This document shows, in pieces, positions 8,646-16,856 of a stretch of 40,540 bases of DNA (positions are counted from its first letter, which is position 1; each line of letters opens with the position of its first letter). A model generated the notes under the pieces. That model was given only the letters and a program-made list of their open reading frames with translations, ran no database searches and was not told the DNA's origin. Origin of the DNA: CAZCDS01 sp964497585. Lineage in GTDB: Bacteria > Desulfobacterota > Desulfomonilia > Desulfomonilales > Desulfomonilaceae. Where the stretch lies: contig CAZCDS010000059.1 of assembly GCA_964497585.1 (NCBI GenBank), positions 1-40,540 of the forward strand, read 5' to 3'. Both the position numbers and the translations under genes were made by a program.

Positions 8646-9440
8646 ATGAAACGCTTAATAACCCGCAAGCTTCTGGGTATCTTCGCCGCGAGTATTGCGA
8701 TACTGGCGCTACTCAAGTACTGGCTGCCGGATCTAAAGCTGGGGCCTGAGATAGCCAAGGCCGTTCTGCAACTCGGCGTCGTTGCGATAGTCGGGTCGTT
8801 TGTTTCGCTGCTTCTATTCGAGTACCAACGAGAAAAAGGCCTCGCCGATAAGCAGCGGGACATGGACCGTCAGTCCGCGGAGAAGGAACGTGACCTAGAA
8901 CGGGCGCGCGCTGAGAAACGCCGTGACATGCTCGTTCGAAAGGTTGAGTACAGAGAACAACTCCTAATGTTGGTACTGAGTAAGGCTCTTGCCGCATACA
9001 GTCAAGCGAAGAAAGCTAGACGCCTAATGCGCGCTCGCGCTGTGGCGCGGTCCGGCGAGAGTGAGGTGCTCTTAGTGGAGGGGTACGACCAGTACATGGA
9101 GCTGGTAAACGACGCGCAGCTGGAACTCGAGAATCTGGCGCGCGATGTTAAGACCAGCTCGGTTGCGTTCTCGAAACCTGACGAGATCGTCCAAAGCCTA
9201 GAGAAGATGGAAGCCCATCTCGGCGAACTGATTGGCGAGTATGAGCGTAAACGCCCGTTGTTTCTCGATGACGTGCCTCATCGGCCCCTGGGGGACCATC
9301 CTTTGCTAGAAGACTTCCTTCGTCGGGCAAAGGACAGCAAATTCAGTACGGAAGTCGTACATCCGTATCATGAGGTACAAGCAACTATTCGAGCCGACCT
9401 TCTCCATCCGCAGGTACCGACGGCAGGCGAGGACGCCTAA
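8646..9440 (+). CDS. Two-TM membrane protein with long coiled coil, function unknown
   Basis: A 264-residue protein; ATG preceded by AGGAG about 6 nt upstream. Two hydrophobic segments (about residues 8-27 and 36-60) are followed by a strongly charged coiled coil rich in Glu, Arg and Lys (about 62-115) and a mostly helical C-terminal domain containing PHRPLGDHPLLEDFL. The likely topology is a short N-terminal hairpin in the inner membrane with the coiled coil and C-terminal part in the cytoplasm. I do not recognise the family. It stands alone, flanked on both sides by related solo IS ends and repeat sequence, consistent with cargo of a mobile element. An anti-phage or stress role would be speculation. 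Confidence 0.75.
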   Translation: MKRLITRKLLGIFAASIAILALLKYWLPDLKLGPEIAKAVLQLGVVAIVGSFVSLLLFEYQREKGLADKQRDMDRQSAEKERDLERARAEKRRDMLVRKVEYREQLLMLVLSKALAAYSQAKKARRLMRARAVARSGESEVLLVEGYDQYMELVNDAQLELENLARDVKTSSVAFSKPDEIVQSLEKMEAHLGELIGEYERKRPLFLDDVPHRPLGDHPLLEDFLRRAKDSKFSTEVVHPYHEVQATIRADLLHPQVPTAGEDA

Positions 9441-9552
9441 CATCAGGCTCAACAAGGATGCCCGGAAAAGTCGTCGGGCACCTGTTAGCCTGCACGTTCT
9501 CCGTACGGGACTGATGGAAATCCGGGTACAGAACTGGCAAGATCGTGCCATC

Positions 9553-9669
9553 GTGAGCCCGACGATCCTCCAGAGCGGTCCGAATCGGTTCTTCTTCTCG
9601 AGCGACTGCTCGGAACTGCCTCACGTGCACGTGATGCGCGAGTGGAAAACAGCTAAGCATACTGAATGA
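9553..9669 (+). pseudogene. Truncated DUF4160-family fragment
   Basis: From a GTG at 9553 the frame reads SPTILQSGPNRFFFSSDCSE then LPHVHVMREWKTAK, which matches the family pattern of a PTxLRxGPYRFFF..E.PHxHV core with a following AK. The family usually has about 80-90 residues; here a stop occurs after 38 codons, just past the core. The family is often encoded beside a DUF2442 partner in toxin-antitoxin-like pairs, and no such partner is recognisable downstream. It is called a truncated relic in a zone of IS fragments. Assignment is from motif memory. Confidence 0.55.
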
Positions 9670-9718
9670 GAGGAGGCGATTATGTCAGAAGAGAGCGTGT
9701 TTGGATACATGGTGCTGC

Positions 9719-9986
9719 TGACCTGCCCCAAAATCGTTGCGAGGTCACTGAGTGACCACGTGCCAGAATAACGGCCCTCACGCCCGACGAATGGGCGATG
9801 GGCGGTTGTTTCCATGTTGGGGCGGTCTATGTGCGATTTTCAGGTGCACTATTGGCTCGTCACATGCCGTATGATCGTGTCAAATACTGTGTCTCCTGAT
9901 CGCTGCATCACTTGTATCCTCCCTTGAGGTACAGATACCGTTACAGACTAACTCAGAACCTGGACCACTTTTTGGGGGGCAGGTCA
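9719..9986. mobile_element. Possible internally deleted IS remnant between two end motifs
   Basis: TGACCTGCCCCAAAA at 9719-9733 and the inverted end CTTTTTGGGGGGCAGGTCA at 9968-9986 face each other like left and right inverted repeats of one element. Only about 235 bp lie between, with no transposase. Sequence 9924-9986 is the second copy of the 62-bp end at 8440-8501. Confidence 0.45.
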
Positions 9987-9999
9987 CTCGCTCTTCTGC

Positions 10000-10728
10000 C
10001 TAGTCGCGGCCAGCTTCCATGATCTTTTCCGCCAGGAGTGTTGGATTGGTGAAGCAAACCTCGTGGCTTCCGGGAAGCTCTATCAGACGGAAGAGTCCGA
10101 GTTTCTCCGACAGCCTGGGATGCCACGGCAAAGATTGAGGGAGCGCGGTGTCCTGTTGGCAGTTCACAAACGACTTACCAACCTGAATCGTTGCGAGCTC
10201 GGTCTTCAGCGAAATCGGGTCAGTCATGGTTTTGTACGGATGCGGATTGAGCTTCTCGTACGAGGCCTGGGCTAATGCGGCGTTCGCATCGTTTATGAAG
10301 GCTTCTCGCCAGATAGGGGGCGGCAACATGACTGCTCCGTTGTTCTCCGCGGCAATCTGATCAAATAGCTCGACGTAGTGTAGCGGACACATATCGACGA
10401 GACTCTCGCCGTTGAGCGGCACGAACGCGCTCCAATAGACGAGCCGCATAATCTTTTCAGGGATCCTGTCAACCACCTTAGAGATTACCATGCCCCCGTA
10501 GCTGTGACCCACGAGGCGCACACTGGAGAGGCCCTTATCGTTGATGAAGTCAACGATGGACTGCACAGCCTCGTCCAATCCAACTTTCGACCGGTCATCG
10601 CCGGGACGGTTCCCCGCAACGGTCGGGCAATAGCACTCGTTCCCTGCCGCGCGAATGGGACCCGCGACGTCTTCGAGCAACTCGCCGGTGTGCCAGGCAC
10701 CATGTATTAGTACATATACGTCTCCCAT
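10000..10728 (-). CDS. Alpha/beta hydrolase (EstC / hydroxynitrile-lyase-like esterase group)
   Basis: A 242-residue soluble alpha/beta hydrolase beginning at an ATG with AGGAGG about 6 nt upstream. An N-terminal LIHGAWHTG oxyanion-type loop, the nucleophile elbow GHSYGG (Ser76) and catalytic His222 in PGSHE are visible; the acidic residue is expected between them but I did not assign it. The family cleaves small esters or thioesters, or acts as a lyase. It lies downstream of the broken had gene on the same strand with a 353-bp gap, so it may be a separate unit. The substrate is unknown; a role in the aromatic-acid cluster is only suggested by position. Confidence 0.85.
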   Translation of the reverse strand: MGDVYVLIHGAWHTGELLEDVAGPIRAAGNECYCPTVAGNRPGDDRSKVGLDEAVQSIVDFINDKGLSSVRLVGHSYGGMVISKVVDRIPEKIMRLVYWSAFVPLNGESLVDMCPLHYVELFDQIAAENNGAVMLPPPIWREAFINDANAALAQASYEKLNPHPYKTMTDPISLKTELATIQVGKSFVNCQQDTALPQSLPWHPRLSEKLGLFRLIELPGSHEVCFTNPTLLAEKIMEAGRD

Positions 10729-11081
10729 CTAAAACCTCCTGAACTGGAAATATGCGGCGGTTTTGCAATTTTGCACGTTTTGGCATCCTTGAGGGGCAGA
10801 GAGGTCGCCCCCCTGACCCCAAGAAGGACTCCGTGGGGCGTACCGCGCGAGCGGATGCAGGCAAGACCGTCGTCACGTTGACGAAAAAAGCACTTTTGTT
10901 CTTTTTCTGAGCGTACGTCACCCTCCCTAACTCCGACAAGCATTTCTTACCACATGCTCGTCGCCCGAACACAGCGCGGTAATGGCGAGCCAAGAGAAAC
11001 GCGGAAGCCAAATGCACATGCCTAAATCAGGCCATTGGAACATGAGTTCAAGACCTCTTCTCAGCTCACTCTCACCGGTTG
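10729..11081. other. Intergenic, nothing recognised
   Basis: A 353-bp gap between two minus-strand genes. No RNA gene, terminator with T tract or convincing open frame was seen; the frames at 10595-11017 lack ribosome sites. Confidence 0.4.
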
Positions 11082-12199
11082 TCAAACATCATTTGTTAAT
11101 ACGAGTCTCCTCATTGGCGACTGTGAGTGTGCCTCCTCAAATGCCTGCTTGATCGTTGACATCGGCCTCAAGTCGATGAGAGGATCGATTCTGATGGTTC
11201 CCGCCTGAACCATTTTCAGAACCTCCGGGTAATAGGACGGCAAACATCCCCATGTGCCCGTTATTTCAGCGTCAAAGGCCATCAGACGGGAAAACATGAA
11301 CGAAGACTTTGCCATCCCGAAGCCAACTACTACGAGTTTTCCGGTGAATCCCAGCAATCCTAGCCCCAAGTCTTGCGCGGGACCGGCACCGGTACACTCG
11401 AAAATCTTCCAACCTACGTTGTGAGGAACTCCAGCTTCTCTGGCAAATTGTTTGAATTCGGCCTGGATATCTTTGAAGTCTTTGTCTCTTATATTGATGA
11501 CGTAGTCACAACCGTATTCCAATGCCCTATCTAACTTTTCTTGGTTGCGTCCCATGCCGATGACCGGACTCGCACCGAACGCTCGAGCAACTTGACCCAT
11601 ATACACTCCCACTCCGCCGGTCACACCGATAACCAGCACAGGATCGCCCTTGCCAATCCCTGCCCTAACTGCGGCCTGGTATGGCGTAGTTACAGCGTCG
11701 GCGACTACTCGTAGTGCGATAACGGTCTATCCTGGAGGTCCTCTATCACGCAGAGGTCTTCAGCGGGAACTGGAATGTGACTCGAAAAGCCTCCGTAGAT
11801 TCCCAGAGAATTACCCGGCATCTTCTGATTCAGGCAGCGATTATTCCTGCCTTGGGCGCAGATTTCGCAATTGTTACAGGGCATGACGGCCGGTACTATC
11901 ACATGTTTGCCGACCCAGGATTCTGCACCATTCCCGGCTCCCACTACCGTGCCGGCGATTTCATGCCCAAGCGTGAGAGGCGGCTTGGTGGTCGTGGGAA
12001 CCCCATCATAGAAGTAGGACAAGTCAGTATGGCATACTCCGCAACCTGCGACTTCTACCAAGACTTCTCCCGGTCCCAGGCTCGGCATGGGTATCTGGGT
12101 TTTCTCCAGCTCACCGGGTGCGATCACCTTTTTGGTCTCGCCATCGAATTTCGGGCCTTCCACCATCTGCCAGGTTTCGATTTTTTCGGGTATTCTCAA
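11082..12199 (-). pseudogene. had: 6-hydroxycyclohex-1-ene-1-carbonyl-CoA dehydrogenase, frameshifted
   Basis: The intact family is a zinc- and NAD-dependent alcohol dehydrogenase that oxidises the 6-hydroxy group of the cyclohexene-carboxyl-CoA intermediate in anaerobic benzoyl-CoA degradation. The N-terminal frame (12199-11705) has the catalytic zinc motifs GCGVCHTD and GHE, a structural-zinc set MPCNNCEICAQGRNNRC, and the characteristic YFYDGVPTTTKPPLTLGHE region. The C-terminal frame (to 11082) has the NAD-binding GVTGGVGVYMGQ. Near 11711-11719 the reading shifts by one base: SHYE-stop replaces the expected VVADAVTTPYQAA, which is intact in the neighbouring frame. Joined length is about 372 residues, normal for the family. 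A single-base deletion, real or a sequencing error, explains it. Start is TTG with AGGAGG upstream. No other benzoyl-CoA ring-cleavage genes are in the window. Confidence 0.85.
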
Positions 12200-12383
12200 A
12201 TGCTTTCCTCCTAATTTATGGTCTGTCTCCGGTGAGCCACTCCGGCCATTCCATCTTCTCAGCTTATCGTGGTCAGGGCCGTAGTGGCATATTAGCGCAA
12301 CTCGGCTAAGTCTTTCGACTATATCCCGGTTTTCCGGGGTTGTTACCTCGAACGCGAATACCTATTGTGATGAATTTCTTGCA

Positions 12384-12935
12384 TTAGCCACTCTCTTTCG
12401 AGTCCGACCGCTGCTCAGACACGATCGCCGGCTCGTCTACTTGGAGAGTCTTCTCAAACTCGGTCCAGAATTGTTGTTGCGACATTCTCCAGCTTGACCC
12501 ATATTTTTCGTTAAATATACTCAGGAGATCGTCAAAGACTTTTCGCCAAACAGAGCGATAGCTTAGTCGAAGAACGTCTTCCAGGAACTCCGGGAGGGAA
12601 AACAAACGATCTTTGGGCAGATATGCTCTGGCTCCCAATTCGATCGATCGCCTGAGAGCATCGGGATTGAGCGCATGAGCCGTAAGCATCACCACAGGAA
12701 ACCCAGCATGTGTCGCAGTCTCGAGCAGTTCAAATCCGCGCACGCCCATAATGTCGAGAACAACAACATCGTAGTTATGGGAAAACAAGAGCTGCCGTGC
12801 TTGGTCAAAAGTCGTAGCTTTGTGAACTACGAGGTCCGTATGATCCTGCAAAAACTCCTCGATAGTCTCCAGAACCTCCCACTCGTCATCCACGATCAGG
12901 ATTGTTTTGCCACGCAATAGGTCGGTTCTTGCCAT
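12384..12935 (-). CDS. Stand-alone receiver-domain response regulator
   Basis: A 183-residue protein with an N-terminal CheY-like receiver (about 10-125): acidic pocket in ILIVDDE, phospho-acceptor Asp61 in VVVLDIMG, Thr in VVMLTAHA and Lys-Pro region replaced by LPKDR. The remaining 60 residues form a helical tail (SVWRKVFDDLLSIFNEKYGS onward) without a DNA-binding or enzymatic motif I can name. It follows the LivF gene by about 43 bp on the same strand, so it is probably in the same transcript. A receiver inside a transport and catabolic operon suggests phosphorylation by the upstream PAS kinase or another kinase, or a phosphate-sink role, both inferred. Confidence 0.85.
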   Translation of the reverse strand: MARTDLLRGKTILIVDDEWEVLETIEEFLQDHTDLVVHKATTFDQARQLLFSHNYDVVVLDIMGVRGFELLETATHAGFPVVMLTAHALNPDALRRSIELGARAYLPKDRLFSLPEFLEDVLRLSYRSVWRKVFDDLLSIFNEKYGSSWRMSQQQFWTEFEKTLQVDEPAIVSEQRSDSKESG

Positions 12936-12978
12936 AGCAGGCCTTCCTATGCTCGCTACCCGGCCTCGGACGGGGACA

Positions 12979-13683
12979 CTACATGCCGAGGTAACGTGCC
13001 TTCACGTCGTGATTTGCCGCAAGATCCTGCGGTTTAGACTGGTGAACTATTTGGCCCCGACTCATAACGAGCACACGATGGGCCGTGTTCAGAGCCATGT
13101 TGAAGTTTTGCTCGACCAGGAGAATCGCCATTCCTTGCGCGACCAAGTCTTTGATCACTTGGGATATTCCTTGGACGATCAACGGCGCCAGACCTTCAGA
13201 AGGCTCGTCAAGGAGCACGAGCTGCGGTCCGCTCACCAAAGCCCTTGCCATAGCGAGCATCTGCTGCTCCCCTCCGCTGAGATTGCCAGCTCGTTGATCC
13301 CGCCGTGCCTTGAGCGCAGGAAAAACCTCGAAGGCGGTTTCTAAGTCCCACGGATTGGCAATGCCTCCCACATCGCAACGGAAAGGAATCCGGAGATTCT
13401 CGACAACACTCAAAGAGCGGAAAACACGTCTACCCTGGGGGACCAGCGCTATGCCGCCACGTATTATTTGATGCGTGGGGCGACCAGTGATCTCGTCCCC
13501 TTTGAAGAGGATTCGCCCCCCCGAAGGCTTAGCGAACGATACAATGGAATGCACCAGCGTGGTCTTGCCGACGCCGTTCCGTCCGAGCACGGCCAGAACC
13601 TGCCCCTGGCCAACCGTCAACGAAACGCCGTGAAGTATATGGCTATCCCCGTAGAAGGTGTGTAAATCGGTAATTTCAAGCAT
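12979..13683 (-). CDS. livF: Branched-chain-type ABC transporter ATP-binding protein LivF
   Basis: A 234-residue ATPase powering a HAAT-family (Liv) importer. Walker A GRNGVGKTTL, ABC signature LSGGEQQML and Walker B LVLLDEPSEGL are intact. The start overlaps the end of LivG by 8 bp (ATGCTTGA), indicating translational coupling. It is the last transporter gene of the run H-M-binding protein-G-F. In this cluster, with an aryl-acid ligase and a flavoprotein reductase, the cargo is more likely an aromatic or alicyclic acid than an amino acid, but the sequence does not prove this. Confidence 0.93.
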   Translation of the reverse strand: MLEITDLHTFYGDSHILHGVSLTVGQGQVLAVLGRNGVGKTTLVHSIVSFAKPSGGRILFKGDEITGRPTHQIIRGGIALVPQGRRVFRSLSVVENLRIPFRCDVGGIANPWDLETAFEVFPALKARRDQRAGNLSGGEQQMLAMARALVSGPQLVLLDEPSEGLAPLIVQGISQVIKDLVAQGMAILLVEQNFNMALNTAHRVLVMSRGQIVHQSKPQDLAANHDVKARYLGM

Positions 13684-14428
13684 TGTGGCTCTCGAGCCCG
13701 AGGTATACCTCGGCTACGCTGGGATTGCCCCGTATTTCTGCCTCGGTGCCTTCAGCCAGCACCGATCCATAGTACAGGACGGTTATCTTGTCTGCCATCT
13801 GAAACGCGACATCCATATCGTGCTCGATGAACAACACGGTCGTGGATGGTTCCAAAGCCCTGACCATGGGGACCACGAGGGCGGTTTCGGCCGTGGACAA
13901 TCCCTGAGTCGGTTCATCCAGGAGCAGGATTTTTGGTTTCGAAGCCAAAGCAAGAATTATCTCAAGCTGGCGTTGTTCCCCGTGGGATAAACTCCGCACC
14001 GGATAATCCTTCTTATCCTCCAGTCCCCACTCTCTAAGCAATGCAACCGCATTGCTGATCAATTCGGTAAACGAAGAGGTCATCTTGTAGAAGACATATT
14101 TCGTTGACGTGAGGGCCTGCAGACTCAGGATTACATTTTCCAGTACCGATAGGTTTCCGAAGAGGTTCGTTATCTGAAAGGTTCTGGCCAGGCCCAGCGA
14201 AGCTCTCAAGTGAGCCGAAATTCTTGTTATGTCTCGATCGAACGAAAGAATTCTGCCGGCAGACGGCTTTACGATGCCGCTGATGACGTTGAAGAGTGTG
14301 GTCTTCCCCGCGCCGTTCGGGCCGATAATGGCGCGCTTCTCGCCTGCTTCAACGGACAGCCTGCACGTGGTGAGGACTTGCAAACCACCGAAGCGGACAT
14401 CGACGTTGTCAACTTCAAGGGCAATCAT
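13676..14428 (-). CDS. livG: Branched-chain-type ABC transporter ATP-binding protein LivG
   Basis: A 250-residue ATPase, the partner of LivF. It has Walker A GPNGAGKTTL, signature LSHGEQRQLE, Walker B LLLDEPTQGL, the H-loop FIEHDMDV, and a LivG-typical C-terminal tail (GTEAEIRGNPSVAEVYLG). It lies about 110 bp after the binding-protein gene and overlaps LivF by 8 bp. Confidence 0.93.
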   Translation of the reverse strand: MIALEVDNVDVRFGGLQVLTTCRLSVEAGEKRAIIGPNGAGKTTLFNVISGIVKPSAGRILSFDRDITRISAHLRASLGLARTFQITNLFGNLSVLENVILSLQALTSTKYVFYKMTSSFTELISNAVALLREWGLEDKKDYPVRSLSHGEQRQLEIILALASKPKILLLDEPTQGLSTAETALVVPMVRALEPSTTVLFIEHDMDVAFQMADKITVLYYGSVLAEGTEAEIRGNPSVAEVYLGLESHNA

Positions 14429-14537
14429 GAGAATTCCTTGGTTAACTTCCTTCGCCGCAACGTCCGGAGAACATCCCCACGGCGCATAAGAATGGAGAGC
14501 GCAGAACCGGCCGGCCCGGAACTGCGCGTCCCTTGCC

Positions 14538-15785
14538 TCATTGTACCCATTTTCCCTTCATACCCACGTACGCCGGCCTCTTCATGTATTCTTCCGGGCT
14601 CCAGATCCAAAACTGATTTACCATGGGGTATGTCTTTATGGGAACACTCTGCCAGGAGCCGCCGACCTTCCTCACTTCCCGGATGTATGAATTCTGGATG
14701 GGAGCCCCGAACTTGTCGAACTTGACTTTCCCGCGAGGAGCGTCTAGTTCCAGGGATCGCATGACCTTGACAAATTTTGCTCCCTCAACCTTGCCGTTGG
14801 TCTTGTTCAATGCCTCCGCGATCAGTTTGGCAGTGACGTATCCCTGTTCGGAGTACAGGGTCGGCGGGTGTCCATATTTCTTCGTGTATGCTTCTTTGAA
14901 CTTCTTGTTCTCCGGCGTGTCCAGAAGCAGGCACCAATGAGATTCGGTGACCACTCCTTCCGCGGCCTTTCCCTGTTTCGGCAAGATCTTGTCGTCAACG
15001 AGGTATCCTTTCCCTACGAGAGGAATCTTCTTTTTCAGTCCGTAGTCAGCATATTGCTTGACGAAACGAAGTGCGTCCGCACCGGCGAAGAATACCATCA
15101 CGACATCGGCATCGCGATTTATCTTGGTCAAATACGGCGCATAGTCTTTCGTCCCGAGAGGCGGCCAGATTTCCTGAACGACCTTTCCGCCCTTCTTCTT
15201 GAATGTGTCAGCAATTCCTCCTACGTGCTCATAACCTGCGGCATAGTCGGCCCCCATGAGAACTGCCTTGCGATAACCCTTGTCGTACAACCACTCTCCC
15301 AACGGATGTGAGCCCGCGCTGTTGACGAAGGCGGGCCGCACAATGAACGGGTTGCTCTTCCTCTGGGTAAGATCGTCGGCCCCAGCATTGGAGATCACGA
15401 AAGGAATCTTGTGCTTCTCGACGAACTTCGCAAGGGCGTAGGCCGATCCGGATCCCACTACGCCGGCGAGAATGTCGATATGATCCTTTTCCACCAACTT
15501 CCGAGCCGTGTCCAAGGCGCGGCTCACCTGATTGCTGCCGATGTCTTCCACAATGACTTTTATTTCTCGTCCTCCGGCTTTGTGCCCTATCTCGTCCATG
15601 TACAGGTTGAAGCCGTCCCTCAGATCAACCCCGAGAGCCGTATACACTCCGGACAACGAAATGGTGTAGCCGATCTTCACCGGTTCCGCGGCCTGTGCCG
15701 GGGAATTGATGCCGAACCAGAGCCCGCACAGTATGAGCAGCCAGGCCGGCAAACTCTTCAGCGTAATAGAAAGTCTTTTGGTCAT
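14538..15785 (-). CDS. Periplasmic ABC substrate-binding protein (Liv type, type-1 fold)
   Basis: I start at the ATG at 15785, which has GGAGGAGG just upstream; an in-frame ATG at 15821 would only add a non-signal extension. The 415-residue precursor opens with a Sec signal peptide (KRLSITL..., hydrophobic core LPAWLLILCGLWFG, cleavage near AQAA). The mature part starts PVKIGYTISLSGVYTALG, the first strand and loop of type-1 periplasmic binding proteins, and is followed by a two-lobe fold of normal length. It captures the ligand and delivers it to the LivHM channel. Homologues carry amino acids, amides, benzoates and other aromatic acids. Binding-pocket residues cannot be mapped without a structure. 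Confidence 0.92.
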   Translation of the reverse strand: MTKRLSITLKSLPAWLLILCGLWFGINSPAQAAEPVKIGYTISLSGVYTALGVDLRDGFNLYMDEIGHKAGGREIKVIVEDIGSNQVSRALDTARKLVEKDHIDILAGVVGSGSAYALAKFVEKHKIPFVISNAGADDLTQRKSNPFIVRPAFVNSAGSHPLGEWLYDKGYRKAVLMGADYAAGYEHVGGIADTFKKKGGKVVQEIWPPLGTKDYAPYLTKINRDADVVMVFFAGADALRFVKQYADYGLKKKIPLVGKGYLVDDKILPKQGKAAEGVVTESHWCLLLDTPENKKFKEAYTKKYGHPPTLYSEQGYVTAKLIAEALNKTNGKVEGAKFVKVMRSLELDAPRGKVKFDKFGAPIQNSYIREVRKVGGSWQSVPIKTYPMVNQFWIWSPEEYMKRPAYVGMKGKWVQ

Positions 15786-15824
15786 AGCCTCCTCCTTTTC
15801 TGAGTTGGATATCATCTCCATGGA

Positions 15825-16856
15825 TCACTTTGATCTGGCGGAAGAAACAAGATCGACGGTGCTCTCTCGGTTTGAGAGCTCCGGTTCCGACTTCTCTGCC
15901 TGAGCGGGATCTTGGGAAGATCTCTTGCCCATCGCCATGGTGATCGTACCTATCAAACCGTTGGGAAAGAAGAGCACGGTACACACGTATGCAAGCCCGA
16001 GCACTATCAGCCATCGGTCGGTCACGCTGCTCACGAACTCCCGTACGAAGACGATGATCAACGATCCCGCCAACGGTCCGAACAGAGTTCCGGGACCGCC
16101 CAGTATGACCATGAGAAGGGCGGAAGACGAATGTATGAGACTGAAGTCCGCCGGATTGGGACACCCGTAATAATACGCGTGAAGGATTCCCGATACACCT
16201 CCGAGAAGCGCTGAAGCAACAAACGCCATGTACTTGTAGAACCAAACATTGTAGCCTAACGCACGCATCCGTGATTCACTGTCCCGAATGCCCGTAAAAA
16301 CAAGCCCGAACGGTGAGTTTACGAACAGCCGGAAGCCGCCGATCACCAAGAGGAACACCACTACCACAAACACGTAGTATGACACAGGGCCGTCAAGGCT
16401 GACGCCGGGGATCAAATCGGGCCTCCCCAACCCGGGAAGGCCGTCATCGCCTCCCGTCACTGAACGCAAGCCATAGGTTACGCCGTAAAGGATCTGACAG
16501 AATGCCAGCATGATGACGAGGAAGAAGATGTCCCGTGTGCGAATGGCCAGGAGGCCGAACACCAGTCCTGCGACCAAAGCTGCTAGCAGTCCGATTCCCA
16601 TTGCCGACCATGCGGCACCCTCGACACTTCTGGTGTAAATGGCAACCGCATAGCCAGCCACCCCGAAGAACGCGGCTTGCCCCACCGATGCCAGGCCGAC
16701 GTAACCGAGAAGCAGGTTCGCTGACATGGCGAGGATTGCAAGAATTAGGGCGCTTGTCACCACGCCCAGATAGTACGTGGAAAGAATCAGCGGCAAAACA
16801 CTGAGGAGGGCCAACAGTGCAACGAGGAACAGCAAGAACTTTGTCTTGTGGCTCAT
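15825..16856 (-). CDS. livM: Branched-chain-type ABC permease LivM
   Basis: A 343-residue inner-membrane permease with about 9-10 hydrophobic helices and the conserved family stretch LGYVGLASVGQAAFFGVAGY, ending in a polar tail of about 40 residues. Its ATG overlaps the LivH stop (ATGA, 16853-16856), showing translational coupling. Together with LivH it forms the channel driven by LivG and LivF. Confidence 0.93.
   Translation of the reverse strand: MSHKTKFLLFLVALLALLSVLPLILSTYYLGVVTSALILAILAMSANLLLGYVGLASVGQAAFFGVAGYAVAIYTRSVEGAAWSAMGIGLLAALVAGLVFGLLAIRTRDIFFLVIMLAFCQILYGVTYGLRSVTGGDDGLPGLGRPDLIPGVSLDGPVSYYVFVVVVFLLVIGGFRLFVNSPFGLVFTGIRDSESRMRALGYNVWFYKYMAFVASALLGGVSGILHAYYYGCPNPADFSLIHSSSALLMVILGGPGTLFGPLAGSLIIVFVREFVSSVTDRWLIVLGLAYVCTVLFFPNGLIGTITMAMGKRSSQDPAQAEKSEPELSNRESTVDLVSSARSK

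Larger units (their letters stand above)
9441..9999. other. Intergenic zone with gene and IS fragments
   Basis: Apart from the DUF4160-like fragment and IS ends listed separately, nothing coding is convincing. A 29-codon frame at 9682-9771 has a good ribosome site (AGGAGG) but an unfamiliar product and runs across an IS-end-like motif, so it is probably fortuitous. Confidence 0.5.
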
